From Chloroflexota bacterium (GTDB taxonomy: Bacteria > Chloroflexota > Dehalococcoidia > DSTF01 > RBG-16-68-14), in the NCBI GenBank assembly GCA_022573935.1, contig JACZTE010000094.1:1-5341 (forward strand): 5,341 nucleotides of DNA. Reading direction: 5' to 3'. Within the stretch, counting starts at the first letter, position 1; each line of letters begins with the position of its first letter. Shown one piece after another: positions 1 through 5,341 of the stretch. The position numbers and the translations under genes are program-made. The notes under the pieces were generated by a model. That model saw nothing but the letters and a program-made list of their open reading frames with translations. It searched no databases and was not told the DNA's origin.

Positions 1-581
1 TAGAGTTCGGCGAGGTGCTCCTGATCGCCGACGACGGCGAGGTGACGATCGGCACCCCGCTGATCGAGGGCGCGCGCGTGTTGGCGCAGGTAGAGACGAA
101 CGGGCGCGCCAAGAAGATCATCGTGTTCAAGTACAGGGCGAAGGTGCGGACGCGGAAGAAGACGGGCCACCGACAGAACTTCAGCCGCCTCGCGGTCACC
201 GAGATCCTCCGCCCCGGCCAGCAGCCGAAGGATGAGGCGAAGCCGAAGCCCAGCCGTCGCAAAGCGGCCCCTGCGAAGGCAAAGGCGGAAGCGCCCGCCG
301 AGGGGAAGGCCCCCGAAGCAACACCATCAGCAGAAGAAGCGTCCGTAACCGAAGCGCCCGCTACGCCGAAGCGCCGGACGCGACGAACGGCGACGCCAAA
401 GACCGGGGCGAAGGCGACGACGACCACGAAGCCGAAGGCACGGCGTTCGCCTCGCAAGAAGGCCGGCGAAGCGCCCGAGGCGAGCAAGACGCCGGAGACT
501 GACGCGCCCGAGGCGGGCGAGACGAAGCCGAAGCCGGCGCGGCGGTCGCCTCGGAAGAAGACCAGCGAGGAGACGGAGTAA
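1..581 (+). CDS. rplU: 50S ribosomal protein L21, 5'-truncated by the window edge, with long basic/acidic C-terminal tail
   Basis: Large-subunit ribosomal protein L21, which binds 23S rRNA. The frame is open to the left edge and reads [10 protein letters not shown] from position 3. By comparison with E. coli L21 (VEFAEVLMIA) about 33 N-terminal residues lie outside the window, so the GTG at 15 is an internal Val codon, not the start. The L21 core is clear: [10 protein letters not shown], a Lys/Arg-rich [18 protein letters not shown] stretch, and an end near VTEIL (about nt 209). After it come about 123 residues (nt 210-578) made almost only of K, R, A, P, E and T, presumably disordered, with two copies of ARRSPRKK. 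E. coli L21 has no such tail. It ends in TAA 3 nt before rpmA, so the two are surely co-transcribed. The core identification is secure; the function of the tail is unknown. Confidence 0.95.
   Translation, partial: EFGEVLLIADDGEVTIGTPLIEGARVLAQVETNGRAKKIIVFKYRAKVRTRKKTGHRQNFSRLAVTEILRPGQQPKDEAKPKPSRRKAAPAKAKAEAPAEGKAPEATPSAEEASVTEAPATPKRRTRRTATPKTGAKATTTTKPKARRSPRKKAGEAPEASKTPETDAPEAGETKPKPARRSPRKKTSEETE
426..560 (+). repeat. Two imperfect direct repeats coding ARRSPRKK in the L21 tail
   Basis: Nucleotides 426-461 and 522-560 both begin acgaagccgaag and encode [12 protein letters not shown] and [13 protein letters not shown]; the second has one extra Pro codon. The copies lie about 96 nt apart in the same frame and are separated by an acidic stretch ([20 protein letters not shown]). 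The SPRKK core resembles the S/T-P-K/R-K/R motifs of histone H1 and sperm H2B tails that bind the DNA minor groove. That resemblance is compositional and does not prove DNA binding. Confidence 0.7.
574..578 (+). promoter_or_regulatory. Shine-Dalgarno sequence for rpmA, inside the rplU end
   Basis: CGGAG at 574-578 lies 6 nt before the ATG at 585; a second purine tract, GAGGAG, is at 567-572. Both lie within the last codons of rplU, so translation of rpmA is probably coupled to rplU. Confidence 0.6.
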
Positions 582-584
582 GCG

Positions 585-842
585 ATGGCTCACAAGAAGG
601 GCGGCGGCAGCACTCGCAACGGTCGCGATAGCCAGTCGAAACGGCTGGGTGTGAAGCGATACGACGGGCAGCTAGTGCGGCCGGGCACCATCATCCTGCG
701 CCAGCGGGGCACCCGCTTCCATCCCGGCAATAACGTCGGCTTGGGGCGCGATTTCACCATCTACGCCCTTATCGACGGGAAGGTCAAGTTTGAGCCCTAC
801 GCGAAGGGACGTCGCAAGAAGGTAAGCGTATACGCCGCGTAG
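585..842 (+). CDS. rpmA: 50S ribosomal protein L27
   Basis: Ribosomal protein L27, 85 residues, the usual full length. The N-terminus is the canonical [16 protein letters not shown], whose flexible arm reaches the peptidyl-transferase centre and contacts tRNA. The conserved core [28 protein letters not shown] is present and is followed by [21 protein letters not shown] and a basic end ([12 protein letters not shown]). There is no cleavable N-terminal extension of the kind found in Firmicutes, so the mature N-terminus needs only Met removal. It starts 3 nt after rplU stops, the normal rplU-rpmA pair. The start at 585 is fixed by the family's N-terminus. Confidence 0.98.
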   Translation: MAHKKGGGSTRNGRDSQSKRLGVKRYDGQLVRPGTIILRQRGTRFHPGNNVGLGRDFTIYALIDGKVKFEPYAKGRRKKVSVYAA

Positions 843-860
843 GCGGCAGATGTACGGTAC

Positions 861-879
861 GTCGGGCCTTCAGCCCGAC
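861..879. repeat. 7-bp perfect hairpin between rpmA and rpmE
   Basis: GTCGGGC (861-867) and GCCCGAC (873-879) are exact inverted repeats around the loop CTTCA. No T-run follows, so it is not a classical intrinsic terminator. It could be an mRNA-stabilising or attenuating hairpin in the ribosomal transcript, or one copy of a short dispersed palindrome. The hairpin at 2151-2172 has an almost identical loop with a different stem. Confidence 0.6.
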
Positions 880-907
880 ATCAGGTCTAGAGAAAGATGC
901 TAACGCG

Positions 908-1111
908 ATGAAAGCGGATATCCACCCCGACTACGTTGACTGCGAGGTGCACTGCGCCTGCGGCCACACCTTCCAGACACATGCCACCAAGCCCCAACTG
1001 CGAATAGAGGTGTGCAGCAACTGCCACCCCTACTTCACCGGCGAGCAGCGCATCGTCGACACCGCCGGCCGTGTCGAGCGCTTCAAGCGCCGCTACGGAA
1101 TAAAGGACTAG
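908..1111 (+). CDS. rpmE: 50S ribosomal protein L31, zinc-binding (C+) type
   Basis: Ribosomal protein L31, 67 residues, which bridges the large subunit to the small-subunit head. MKADIHPDY at the N-terminus and [25 protein letters not shown] are family signatures. Four cysteines stand at the zinc positions: C16 and C18 (CAC), C36 and C39 (CSNC). This makes it the zinc-containing RpmE type rather than the Cys-free RpmE2/YtjA paralogue; C12 is an extra cysteine. The ATG at 908 gives the standard N-terminus. Its Shine-Dalgarno sequence is weak (AGAGAAAGA, 889-897). It follows rpmA by 65 nt with no recognisable promoter between, so it is probably the third gene of the rplU-rpmA transcript. Confidence 0.96.
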   Translation: MKADIHPDYVDCEVHCACGHTFQTHATKPQLRIEVCSNCHPYFTGEQRIVDTAGRVERFKRRYGIKD

Positions 1112-1116
1112 CGCCA

Positions 1117-1141
1117 GTCGGCGAGCCGGGCGTCGCCCGAC
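1117..1141. other. GC-rich imperfect hairpin after rpmE
   Basis: GTCGGCGA (1117-1124) pairs with TCGCCCGAC (1133-1141) with one bulged base. Inside it, CGGGCG-T-CGCCCG (1127-1139) is a competing odd palindrome. It lies 6 nt after the rpmE stop and just before the DUF1385 promoter, where a transcription end would be expected. There is no following U-tract, so a terminator role is only a possibility. Confidence 0.3.
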
Positions 1142-1148
1142 GATCCTA

Positions 1149-1177
1149 TTGACCCGTCCGCTTACTCCCGCTATCGT
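1149..1177 (+). promoter_or_regulatory. Predicted sigma-70-type promoter for the DUF1385 gene
   Basis: TTGACC (1149-1154, 5/6 to the -35 consensus), a 17-nt spacer, and TATCGT (1172-1177, 4/6 to TATAAT). Only 9 nt separate the -10 box from the ATG at 1187, so the predicted start of transcription (about 1184) nearly coincides with the start codon. No purine-rich Shine-Dalgarno sequence lies before the ATG, as expected for a leaderless message. Confidence 0.5.
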
Positions 1178-1186
1178 AGCTTCGAT

Positions 1187-2071
1187 ATGTCTGCGTCTGA
1201 CGACACGCCGCCTGCGCGTCCGACTCTGGGTGGCCAGGCGGTCATCGAAGGGGTAATGATCCGTGGTTCCGAGGGAACCGCGGTCTGCGTCCGCAAGCCG
1301 GACGGTGAGCTGCTCTGCCGCACGGAGGGCAACGCTCGCACCGGCCGGTTCCGACACGTTCCTATCTTGCGCGGCATCGCCGTCCTGGGCGAGACGATGA
1401 CGCAGGGGATGCGCGCGATGATCTGGTCGGCGCAGGTGGCGGCGGGCGAGGAGCCTGAGGAACCGAGCAAGAGCCAGGTTCGGGCTACCACGGCAGCGTC
1501 GCTCGGCTTCGTCTCAGCCTTCTTCTTTCTCGGACCCGCTGTCGCAACCCGGAGGCTGGAGCGCGCGACGAAGCACCCCCGGCTGGCGTCGGCGCTGGAG
1601 GGTCTCGTGCGCGTGGGCATGCTGGTGGGCTATCTGCGCGCGATGGGCCGCCTGCCGCAGGCGCAGCGCCTCTTCGGCTACCATGGCGCGGAGCACCGAG
1701 CGATCCAGGCCTACGAGGCGGACGAACCGCTGGAGGTGGCATCGCTCCATCGCTTCCCCAACGCCCATGTGCGCTGCGGCACCAGCTTCCTGCTCACGAC
1801 GACGCTCATCTCCTCCGCGATCTACGCCGTCCTCGGCCCGCAGCCGATGGGCCGCCGGCTGCTCACTCGGCTGGCGCTGACGCCCATCATCGCCGGGCTG
1901 AGCTACGAGGCGATTCGTCTCGCCAGCGCGTCGCCGAACGGCCCGTGGCGCTGGCTCTTCCGCCCCAACCTGGCGCTTCAGGCGCTCACCACTCGTGATC
2001 CCGACGAGGCGCAGATGGAGGTGGCGCTGGCCGCCGTTCGCGCCGCCCTGGGGGCAGGTGAGAACGGCTAA
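1187..2071 (+). CDS. DUF1385 / YqhQ-family predicted membrane protein
   Basis: A 294-residue member of the DUF1385 (B. subtilis YqhQ) family, whose biochemical role is not known to me. Family marks in order: GGQAVIEGVMIRG (15-27), LRG (61-63), a hydrophobic stretch around 102-121, a second weaker one around 136-153, GYHGAEHRAIQAYE (164-177), HVRCGTSF (194-201) running into a hydrophobic segment to about 218, another at about 226-246 that includes SYEAIRLA, and a C-terminal LQALTTRDPDEAQMEVALAAV (264-284). The layout suggests an integral membrane protein with two to four membrane passes. H166-x-x-E169-H170 plus H194/C197 could form a metal site; this is inference. In several phyla this family sits beside rpmE and prfA, as it does beside rpmE here, but prfA does not follow. 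The ATG at 1187 fits the family N-terminus and the promoter position. Confidence 0.9.
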   Translation: MSASDDTPPARPTLGGQAVIEGVMIRGSEGTAVCVRKPDGELLCRTEGNARTGRFRHVPILRGIAVLGETMTQGMRAMIWSAQVAAGEEPEEPSKSQVRATTAASLGFVSAFFFLGPAVATRRLERATKHPRLASALEGLVRVGMLVGYLRAMGRLPQAQRLFGYHGAEHRAIQAYEADEPLEVASLHRFPNAHVRCGTSFLLTTTLISSAIYAVLGPQPMGRRLLTRLALTPIIAGLSYEAIRLASASPNGPWRWLFRPNLALQALTTRDPDEAQMEVALAAVRAALGAGENG

Positions 2072-2150
2072 GCCGAACTCCGCTTCCTACCGTCCCATAA
2101 CGTTTCCGCGGGTAGCGGGTCAGTTTGAATACACCGTATACTTCTCCGTA

Positions 2151-2172
2151 GGCGAGGCCTTCTAGCCTCGCC
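2151..2172. repeat. 8-bp perfect hairpin, first inner palindrome
   Basis: GGCGAGGC (2151-2158) and GCCTCGCC (2165-2172) around the loop CTTCTA. The loop-closing pattern GGC-CTTCtA-GCC is shared with the hairpin at 861-879, while the outer stem bases differ. Confidence 0.65.
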
Positions 2173-2175
2173 GCC

Positions 2176-2197
2176 GCCGAGCCAGGAAAGGCTCGGC
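2176..2197. repeat. 8-bp perfect hairpin, second inner palindrome
   Basis: GCCGAGCC (2176-2183) and GGCTCGGC (2190-2197) around the loop AGGAAA. It begins 3 nt after the previous hairpin, giving a back-to-back pair inside the outer arms. No T-run follows on either strand, so a terminator is not supported. Confidence 0.65.
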
Positions 2198-2240
2198 TAC
2201 GATATCAAACCGACCCACTACCTTTCTCCGAATGGGAGGC

Positions 2241-2269
2241 TTGACATACGCGCCTGGCGGTGGTAGGGT
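2241..2269 (+). promoter_or_regulatory. Predicted promoter of the TetR-ACAD operon
   Basis: A perfect -35 TTGACA (2241-2246), a 17-nt spacer and TAGGGT (2264-2269, 3/6), with TGG immediately before it (2261-2263), which gives an extended -10. The predicted transcript starts near 2276, leaving a leader of about 35 nt that contains the palindrome at 2287-2306. Confidence 0.6.
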
Positions 2270-2286
2270 ATGGCTGCTTAAAAGGA

Positions 2287-2306
2287 TAGTGAGTGGTCAC
2301 TAACTA
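2287..2306. promoter_or_regulatory. Probable TetR-family operator palindrome
   Basis: TAGTnAGTGnnCACTnACTA: 16 of 20 positions obey twofold symmetry, with all breaks at two symmetric single sites and the central pair. Length and placement fit an operator for the regulator encoded 4 nt downstream. It covers about +11 to +30 of the predicted transcript, so binding would block elongation or early clearance rather than cover the -35/-10. No second copy is seen in the 34-nt gap before the first ACAD gene. Confidence 0.7.
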
Positions 2307-2310
2307 AATT

Positions 2311-2991
2311 ATGCCACGCGCACGCAGGTTACCAGCGGAGGACCGCCGCCGACAGATTATCGAGTCGGCGCGGGAGGTCTTCGCCAGCCAGAGCTTCGCG
2401 AAGGTGGGGACGGCGGACCTGGCGAAAGCCGTTGGCGTCTCTGAGCCGGCCCTCTATCGCTACTTCTCCGGCAAGAAAGATCTGTTCCTCGCCACGCTCC
2501 GCTCCACCGCGCCCAAGCTCTTGGAGCTCTGGCAGAACATCGCGTCCGACGTCGAAGACCCGCTGGAGACGCTCTGGTCCATCGGCGTCGATTACTATGA
2601 CCACCTCCAGAGCCACTCGGGCAACATGCGGCTCCAGTTCCAGGCGATCTCCGAGGCGCACGATCCGGAGATCCGCGAGGCGCTGCGCGAGAACTTCGCC
2701 AGCTTCGTCGACTTCGTGGCGGAGACGCTGGATGAGGGGAAGCGCCGTGGTATCGTCCGGCGCGATATCGACTCGCGGCTGATGGCCTGGCAGTTCCTGG
2801 GCATCGGCCTGACGCTGGACCTGATGCACCTGCTCGGCTTCAGCTCGGAGCTGGACCGGAGCAAGATGGAGCAGTGGGGCAGGCTCTACGGCGAGACGCT
2901 GCGGGCGCCGCGCCAGCGAAGCGGCGTCGGGCCGGGAGTGCGCGCCGTCTCAGAGTTGGTGCCATCGGAGGGCTGGCCGCCCGAAGCGTAG
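2311..2991 (+). CDS. TetR/AcrR-family transcriptional regulator
   Basis: A 226-residue one-component DNA-binding regulator. The N-terminal TetR domain spans about residues 10-57: DRRRQIIESAREVFASQSF (helix 1), then TADLAKAVGVSEPALYRYF (34-52) as the helix-turn-helix with recognition helix around 44-51, and the typical SGKKDLFLA that follows. Residues 60-195 form the all-helical ligand and dimer domain, which does not by itself reveal the ligand. About 30 residues of Gly/Pro-rich tail follow the fold. The ATG at 2311 is the first possible start because TAA at 2305-2307 is in frame just upstream. There is no Shine-Dalgarno sequence at normal distance; AAGGA at 2282-2286 is 24 nt away, across the operator palindrome. 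The next gene begins 34 nt later, so it probably represses itself and two acyl-CoA dehydrogenase genes. The inducer is plausibly an acyl-CoA or the parent compound (inference). Confidence 0.93.
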   Translation: MPRARRLPAEDRRRQIIESAREVFASQSFAKVGTADLAKAVGVSEPALYRYFSGKKDLFLATLRSTAPKLLELWQNIASDVEDPLETLWSIGVDYYDHLQSHSGNMRLQFQAISEAHDPEIREALRENFASFVDFVAETLDEGKRRGIVRRDIDSRLMAWQFLGIGLTLDLMHLLGFSSELDRSKMEQWGRLYGETLRAPRQRSGVGPGVRAVSELVPSEGWPPEA

Positions 2992-3012
2992 GCCCTGTGC
3001 GAACGAGAAAGT

Positions 3013-3017
3013 AGGAG
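3013..3017 (+). promoter_or_regulatory. Shine-Dalgarno sequence for the first ACAD gene
   Basis: AGGAG at 3013-3017 lies 8 nt before the GTG at 3026. It supports GTG as the start codon, since no upstream in-frame start is needed and the downstream residues match the paralogue's N-terminus. Confidence 0.7.
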
Positions 3018-3025
3018 TACGATCC

Positions 3026-4234
3026 GTGGATTTTCAGGATAACCAGCAAGAAGCGACCTTTCGCAAAGAGGTGAAGGAGTTCATCAAGCGGGAGATGTCG
3101 CCAGATCTGGACCGTCGCGGCACGGGGGGCGCCGCGTTCGGCGGCGGCAGCGGTCGCTTCAAAGAGAAGGGCTACTGGCAGGCGCTGAGCGGCTGGTTGA
3201 AGAAGCTGAACGATCGAGGATGGGTCGCTCCGGCCTGGCCGAAGGAGCACGGCGGCGCCGGCCTGAGCGTGATGGAGCAGTTCATCTTCAATCAGGAGAC
3301 GGCGAAGGCCGGAGCGCCACGCAGCCCGAACGTAATCGGCTTGGGCTGGGTGGGCCCGACGATCATCCTCTATGGCACGGAGGAGCAGAAGCAGAAGCAC
3401 CTGCGCCCCATCCTGACGAACGAGGCGTTCTGGTGTCAGGGCTTCTCAGAGCCCGAGGCGGGCTCCGATCTCGCGTCCATCAAGACGCGCGCGGTACGCG
3501 ACGGCGACGACTATGTGATCAACGGCCAGAAGACCTGGACGTCTGGCGCCCACGGCGCGCAGTGGATGATCCTGCTCGCGCGCACGGACCCGCAGGCGCC
3601 CAAGCACAAAGGGATCAGCTACTTCCTGCTCGATATGAAGTCGCCGGGCGTCACGGTGCGGCCGCTGGTGAACATGGTGGGCGCCCACGATTTCAACGAG
3701 GTGTTCTTCGACAACGTGCGTGTGCCGGCCGAGAACCTGATCGGCGAGGAGAACCGCGGCTGGTACATCGGCACCACGACGCTCGACTTCGAGCGGTCAG
3801 GCATCGCCACCAGCCTCACGCACGGCCAAACGGTGCAGGACTTCGTCCTGTATGCCCGCCAGCGTAGCAACGGCTCGGCGACGGGCCGCGACCGGCTCGT
3901 CCGCTACGAGTTGGCCGACCGCACGATCGAGGCGCAGGTGGAGCAGATGCTCAGCTTCCAGGTGATCGGCATGCAGCAACGAGGGCTGGTGCCGAACAAG
4001 GAGGCGTCCATCGCCAAGCTGTACTCGACGGAGCTCGACCAGCGTTTGGCGGCCACCGGGCTGAAGCTGCTGGGGCTCTACGGCCAGGTGATGCGCGGCA
4101 GCCCGCACACTGAGATGAACGGGCGGATGGCGTCCTTCTATATGTACGCGACGACGAGCACGATCGGCGGCGGCACGAGCGAGGTGCAGCGTAACATTAT
4201 CGCCCAACGCGGCCTGTCGATGCCTAAGAACTGA
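3026..4234 (+). CDS. Acyl-CoA dehydrogenase family protein (first of a tandem pair)
   Basis: FAD enzyme of 402 residues that would introduce a trans-2,3 double bond into an acyl-CoA and pass electrons to an electron-transfer flavoprotein. Domains in order: N-terminal helical (1-134), with a Gly-rich stretch at 31-43 and GWVAPAWPKEHGGAGL (65-80); middle beta domain with the FAD/substrate motif CQGFSEPEAGSDLAS (137-151) and GQKTWTSGA (167-175); C-terminal helical domain from about 245, ending TIGGGTSEVQRNIIAQR (379-395). The Glu of LDFER (E256) stands where isovaleryl-CoA dehydrogenase has its catalytic Glu. The MCAD-type position (YEGT) is Gly382 here. This pattern, and the GGGTSE ending, resemble FadE-type enzymes for branched, steroid-side-chain or other bulky acyl-CoAs; the actual substrate cannot be read from sequence. 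It starts with GTG after a good Shine-Dalgarno sequence, and its paralogue follows after 31 nt. Confidence 0.95.
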   Translation: MDFQDNQQEATFRKEVKEFIKREMSPDLDRRGTGGAAFGGGSGRFKEKGYWQALSGWLKKLNDRGWVAPAWPKEHGGAGLSVMEQFIFNQETAKAGAPRSPNVIGLGWVGPTIILYGTEEQKQKHLRPILTNEAFWCQGFSEPEAGSDLASIKTRAVRDGDDYVINGQKTWTSGAHGAQWMILLARTDPQAPKHKGISYFLLDMKSPGVTVRPLVNMVGAHDFNEVFFDNVRVPAENLIGEENRGWYIGTTTLDFERSGIATSLTHGQTVQDFVLYARQRSNGSATGRDRLVRYELADRTIEAQVEQMLSFQVIGMQQRGLVPNKEASIAKLYSTELDQRLAATGLKLLGLYGQVMRGSPHTEMNGRMASFYMYATTSTIGGGTSEVQRNIIAQRGLSMPKN

Positions 4235-4242
4235 CCGCTCGG

Positions 4243-4263
4243 GGAACGAGGAACAAGGAACAG
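4243..4263 (+). repeat. Three tandem 7-nt purine-rich units carrying the second ACAD's Shine-Dalgarno
   Basis: GGAACGA, GGAACAA, GGAACAG follow one another directly in the 31-nt gap between the ACAD genes. AAGGA (4255-4259), at the junction of units two and three, is 6 nt before the proposed ATT start. The previous junction (GAGGA, 4248-4252) is 13 nt away. Gain or loss of a unit would not change the last spacing but would change the number of ribosome-binding sites. Confidence 0.55.
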
Positions 4264-4265
4264 GG

Positions 4266-5341
<1,076 letters not shown>

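Larger units (their letters stand above)
2111..2222. repeat. Nested inverted-repeat element (MITE- or REP-like), 112 bp
   Basis: The outer arms are 2111-2128 (GGTAGCGGGTCAGTTTGA) and 2205-2222 (TCAAACCGACCCACTACC). They are inverted repeats matching at 16 of 18 positions. Both mismatches become G-U pairs in minus-strand RNA, so the arms would pair completely there. Between them sit two perfect 8-bp hairpins (2151-2172 and 2176-2197). No transposase gene and no clear target-site duplication is visible. It accounts for about half of the 239-nt gene-free gap. It could be a non-autonomous mobile element, a REP-type dispersed repeat or a structured RNA. Confidence 0.55.

Noticed and set aside
15..17. 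GTG at 15 as the start of L21
   Set aside because: The L21 fold continues in frame to the left (EFGEV aligns with EFAEV of E. coli L21), so this GTG is internal.
861..879. Intrinsic terminator after rpmA
   Set aside because: The hairpin is strong but no U-tract follows, and rpmE downstream lacks a visible promoter, so ending transcription here seems unlikely.
887..1357. 156-codon minus-strand open frame across rpmE and the DUF1385 start
   Set aside because: It covers two well-supported genes antisense and shows no recognisable domain or ribosome-binding site.
2072..2310. Small gene or known riboswitch in the intergenic gap
   Set aside because: I saw no open frame with a ribosome-binding site and no recognised riboswitch consensus; the visible structure is the nested repeat, promoter and operator.
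2329..2829. 166-codon minus-strand open frame opposite the TetR gene
   Set aside because: Shadow of the TetR codons; the + strand frame has a clear helix-turn-helix and a promoter.
2840..3400. 186-codon open frame on the minus strand
   Set aside because: It overlaps the TetR end and the ACAD start antisense. The protein is Leu/Arg/Ala-rich with no family resemblance, typical of a high-GC shadow of a real coding frame.
3220..3867. 215-codon + strand frame inside the first ACAD gene
   Set aside because: Arg/Gly-rich out-of-frame reading of the dehydrogenase; the true frame carries all ACAD motifs.

Overview
The window is high-GC DNA that reads almost entirely on the + strand. It looks like a chromosomal segment from a free-living, non-proteobacterial bacterium. 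The order rplU-rpmA-rpmE-DUF1385(YqhQ-like), a zinc-type L31, an L27 without the Firmicutes N-terminal extension, a possible leaderless promoter and catabolic acyl-CoA dehydrogenase paralogues all fit Chloroflexota (Dehalococcoidia/SAR202-like) best. This assignment is inference from gene order and protein flavour, not a database result.

Left part (1-1111) is ribosomal: the 3' part of rplU (L21) with an unusual ~123-residue Lys/Ala/Pro/Glu-rich tail, rpmA (L27) 3 nt later, a 65-nt gap with a strong small hairpin, then rpmE (L31, four zinc cysteines). A DUF1385/YqhQ-family membrane protein follows (1187-2071). It has its own good sigma-70-type promoter so close to the ATG that the mRNA may be leaderless.

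The gap 2072-2310 (239 nt) holds no gene. It contains a compact nested inverted-repeat element (2111-2222: 18-nt outer arms enclosing two 8-bp hairpins), then a promoter (TTGACA, 17-nt spacer, extended TAGGGT) and a 20-bp near-perfect palindrome that looks like a TetR operator.

Right part (2311-5341) is a probable autoregulated catabolic operon: a TetR-family regulator, an acyl-CoA dehydrogenase (ACAD) gene starting with GTG, and a second ACAD gene that runs off the right edge. The second ACAD has no ATG/GTG/TTG at its homologous start. The alignment to its paralogue and a well-placed Shine-Dalgarno sequence indicate an ATT start at 4266. Both ACADs keep the IVD-type catalytic Glu (LDFER). 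The first has Gly at the MCAD-type catalytic position, and the second is cut before it. Tandem ACAD genes of this kind are known in actinobacteria to build alpha2beta2 heterotetramers, so the two may form one enzyme acting on a bulky or unusual acyl-CoA under control of the TetR protein.

No clearly new defence or mobile system is visible. The observations most worth a second look are the ATT start, the operator placed between the Shine-Dalgarno sequence and the start codon, the conversion-like identity block between the two ACADs, the nested repeat element, the histone-like L21 tail and the HxxEH motif in the DUF1385 protein.
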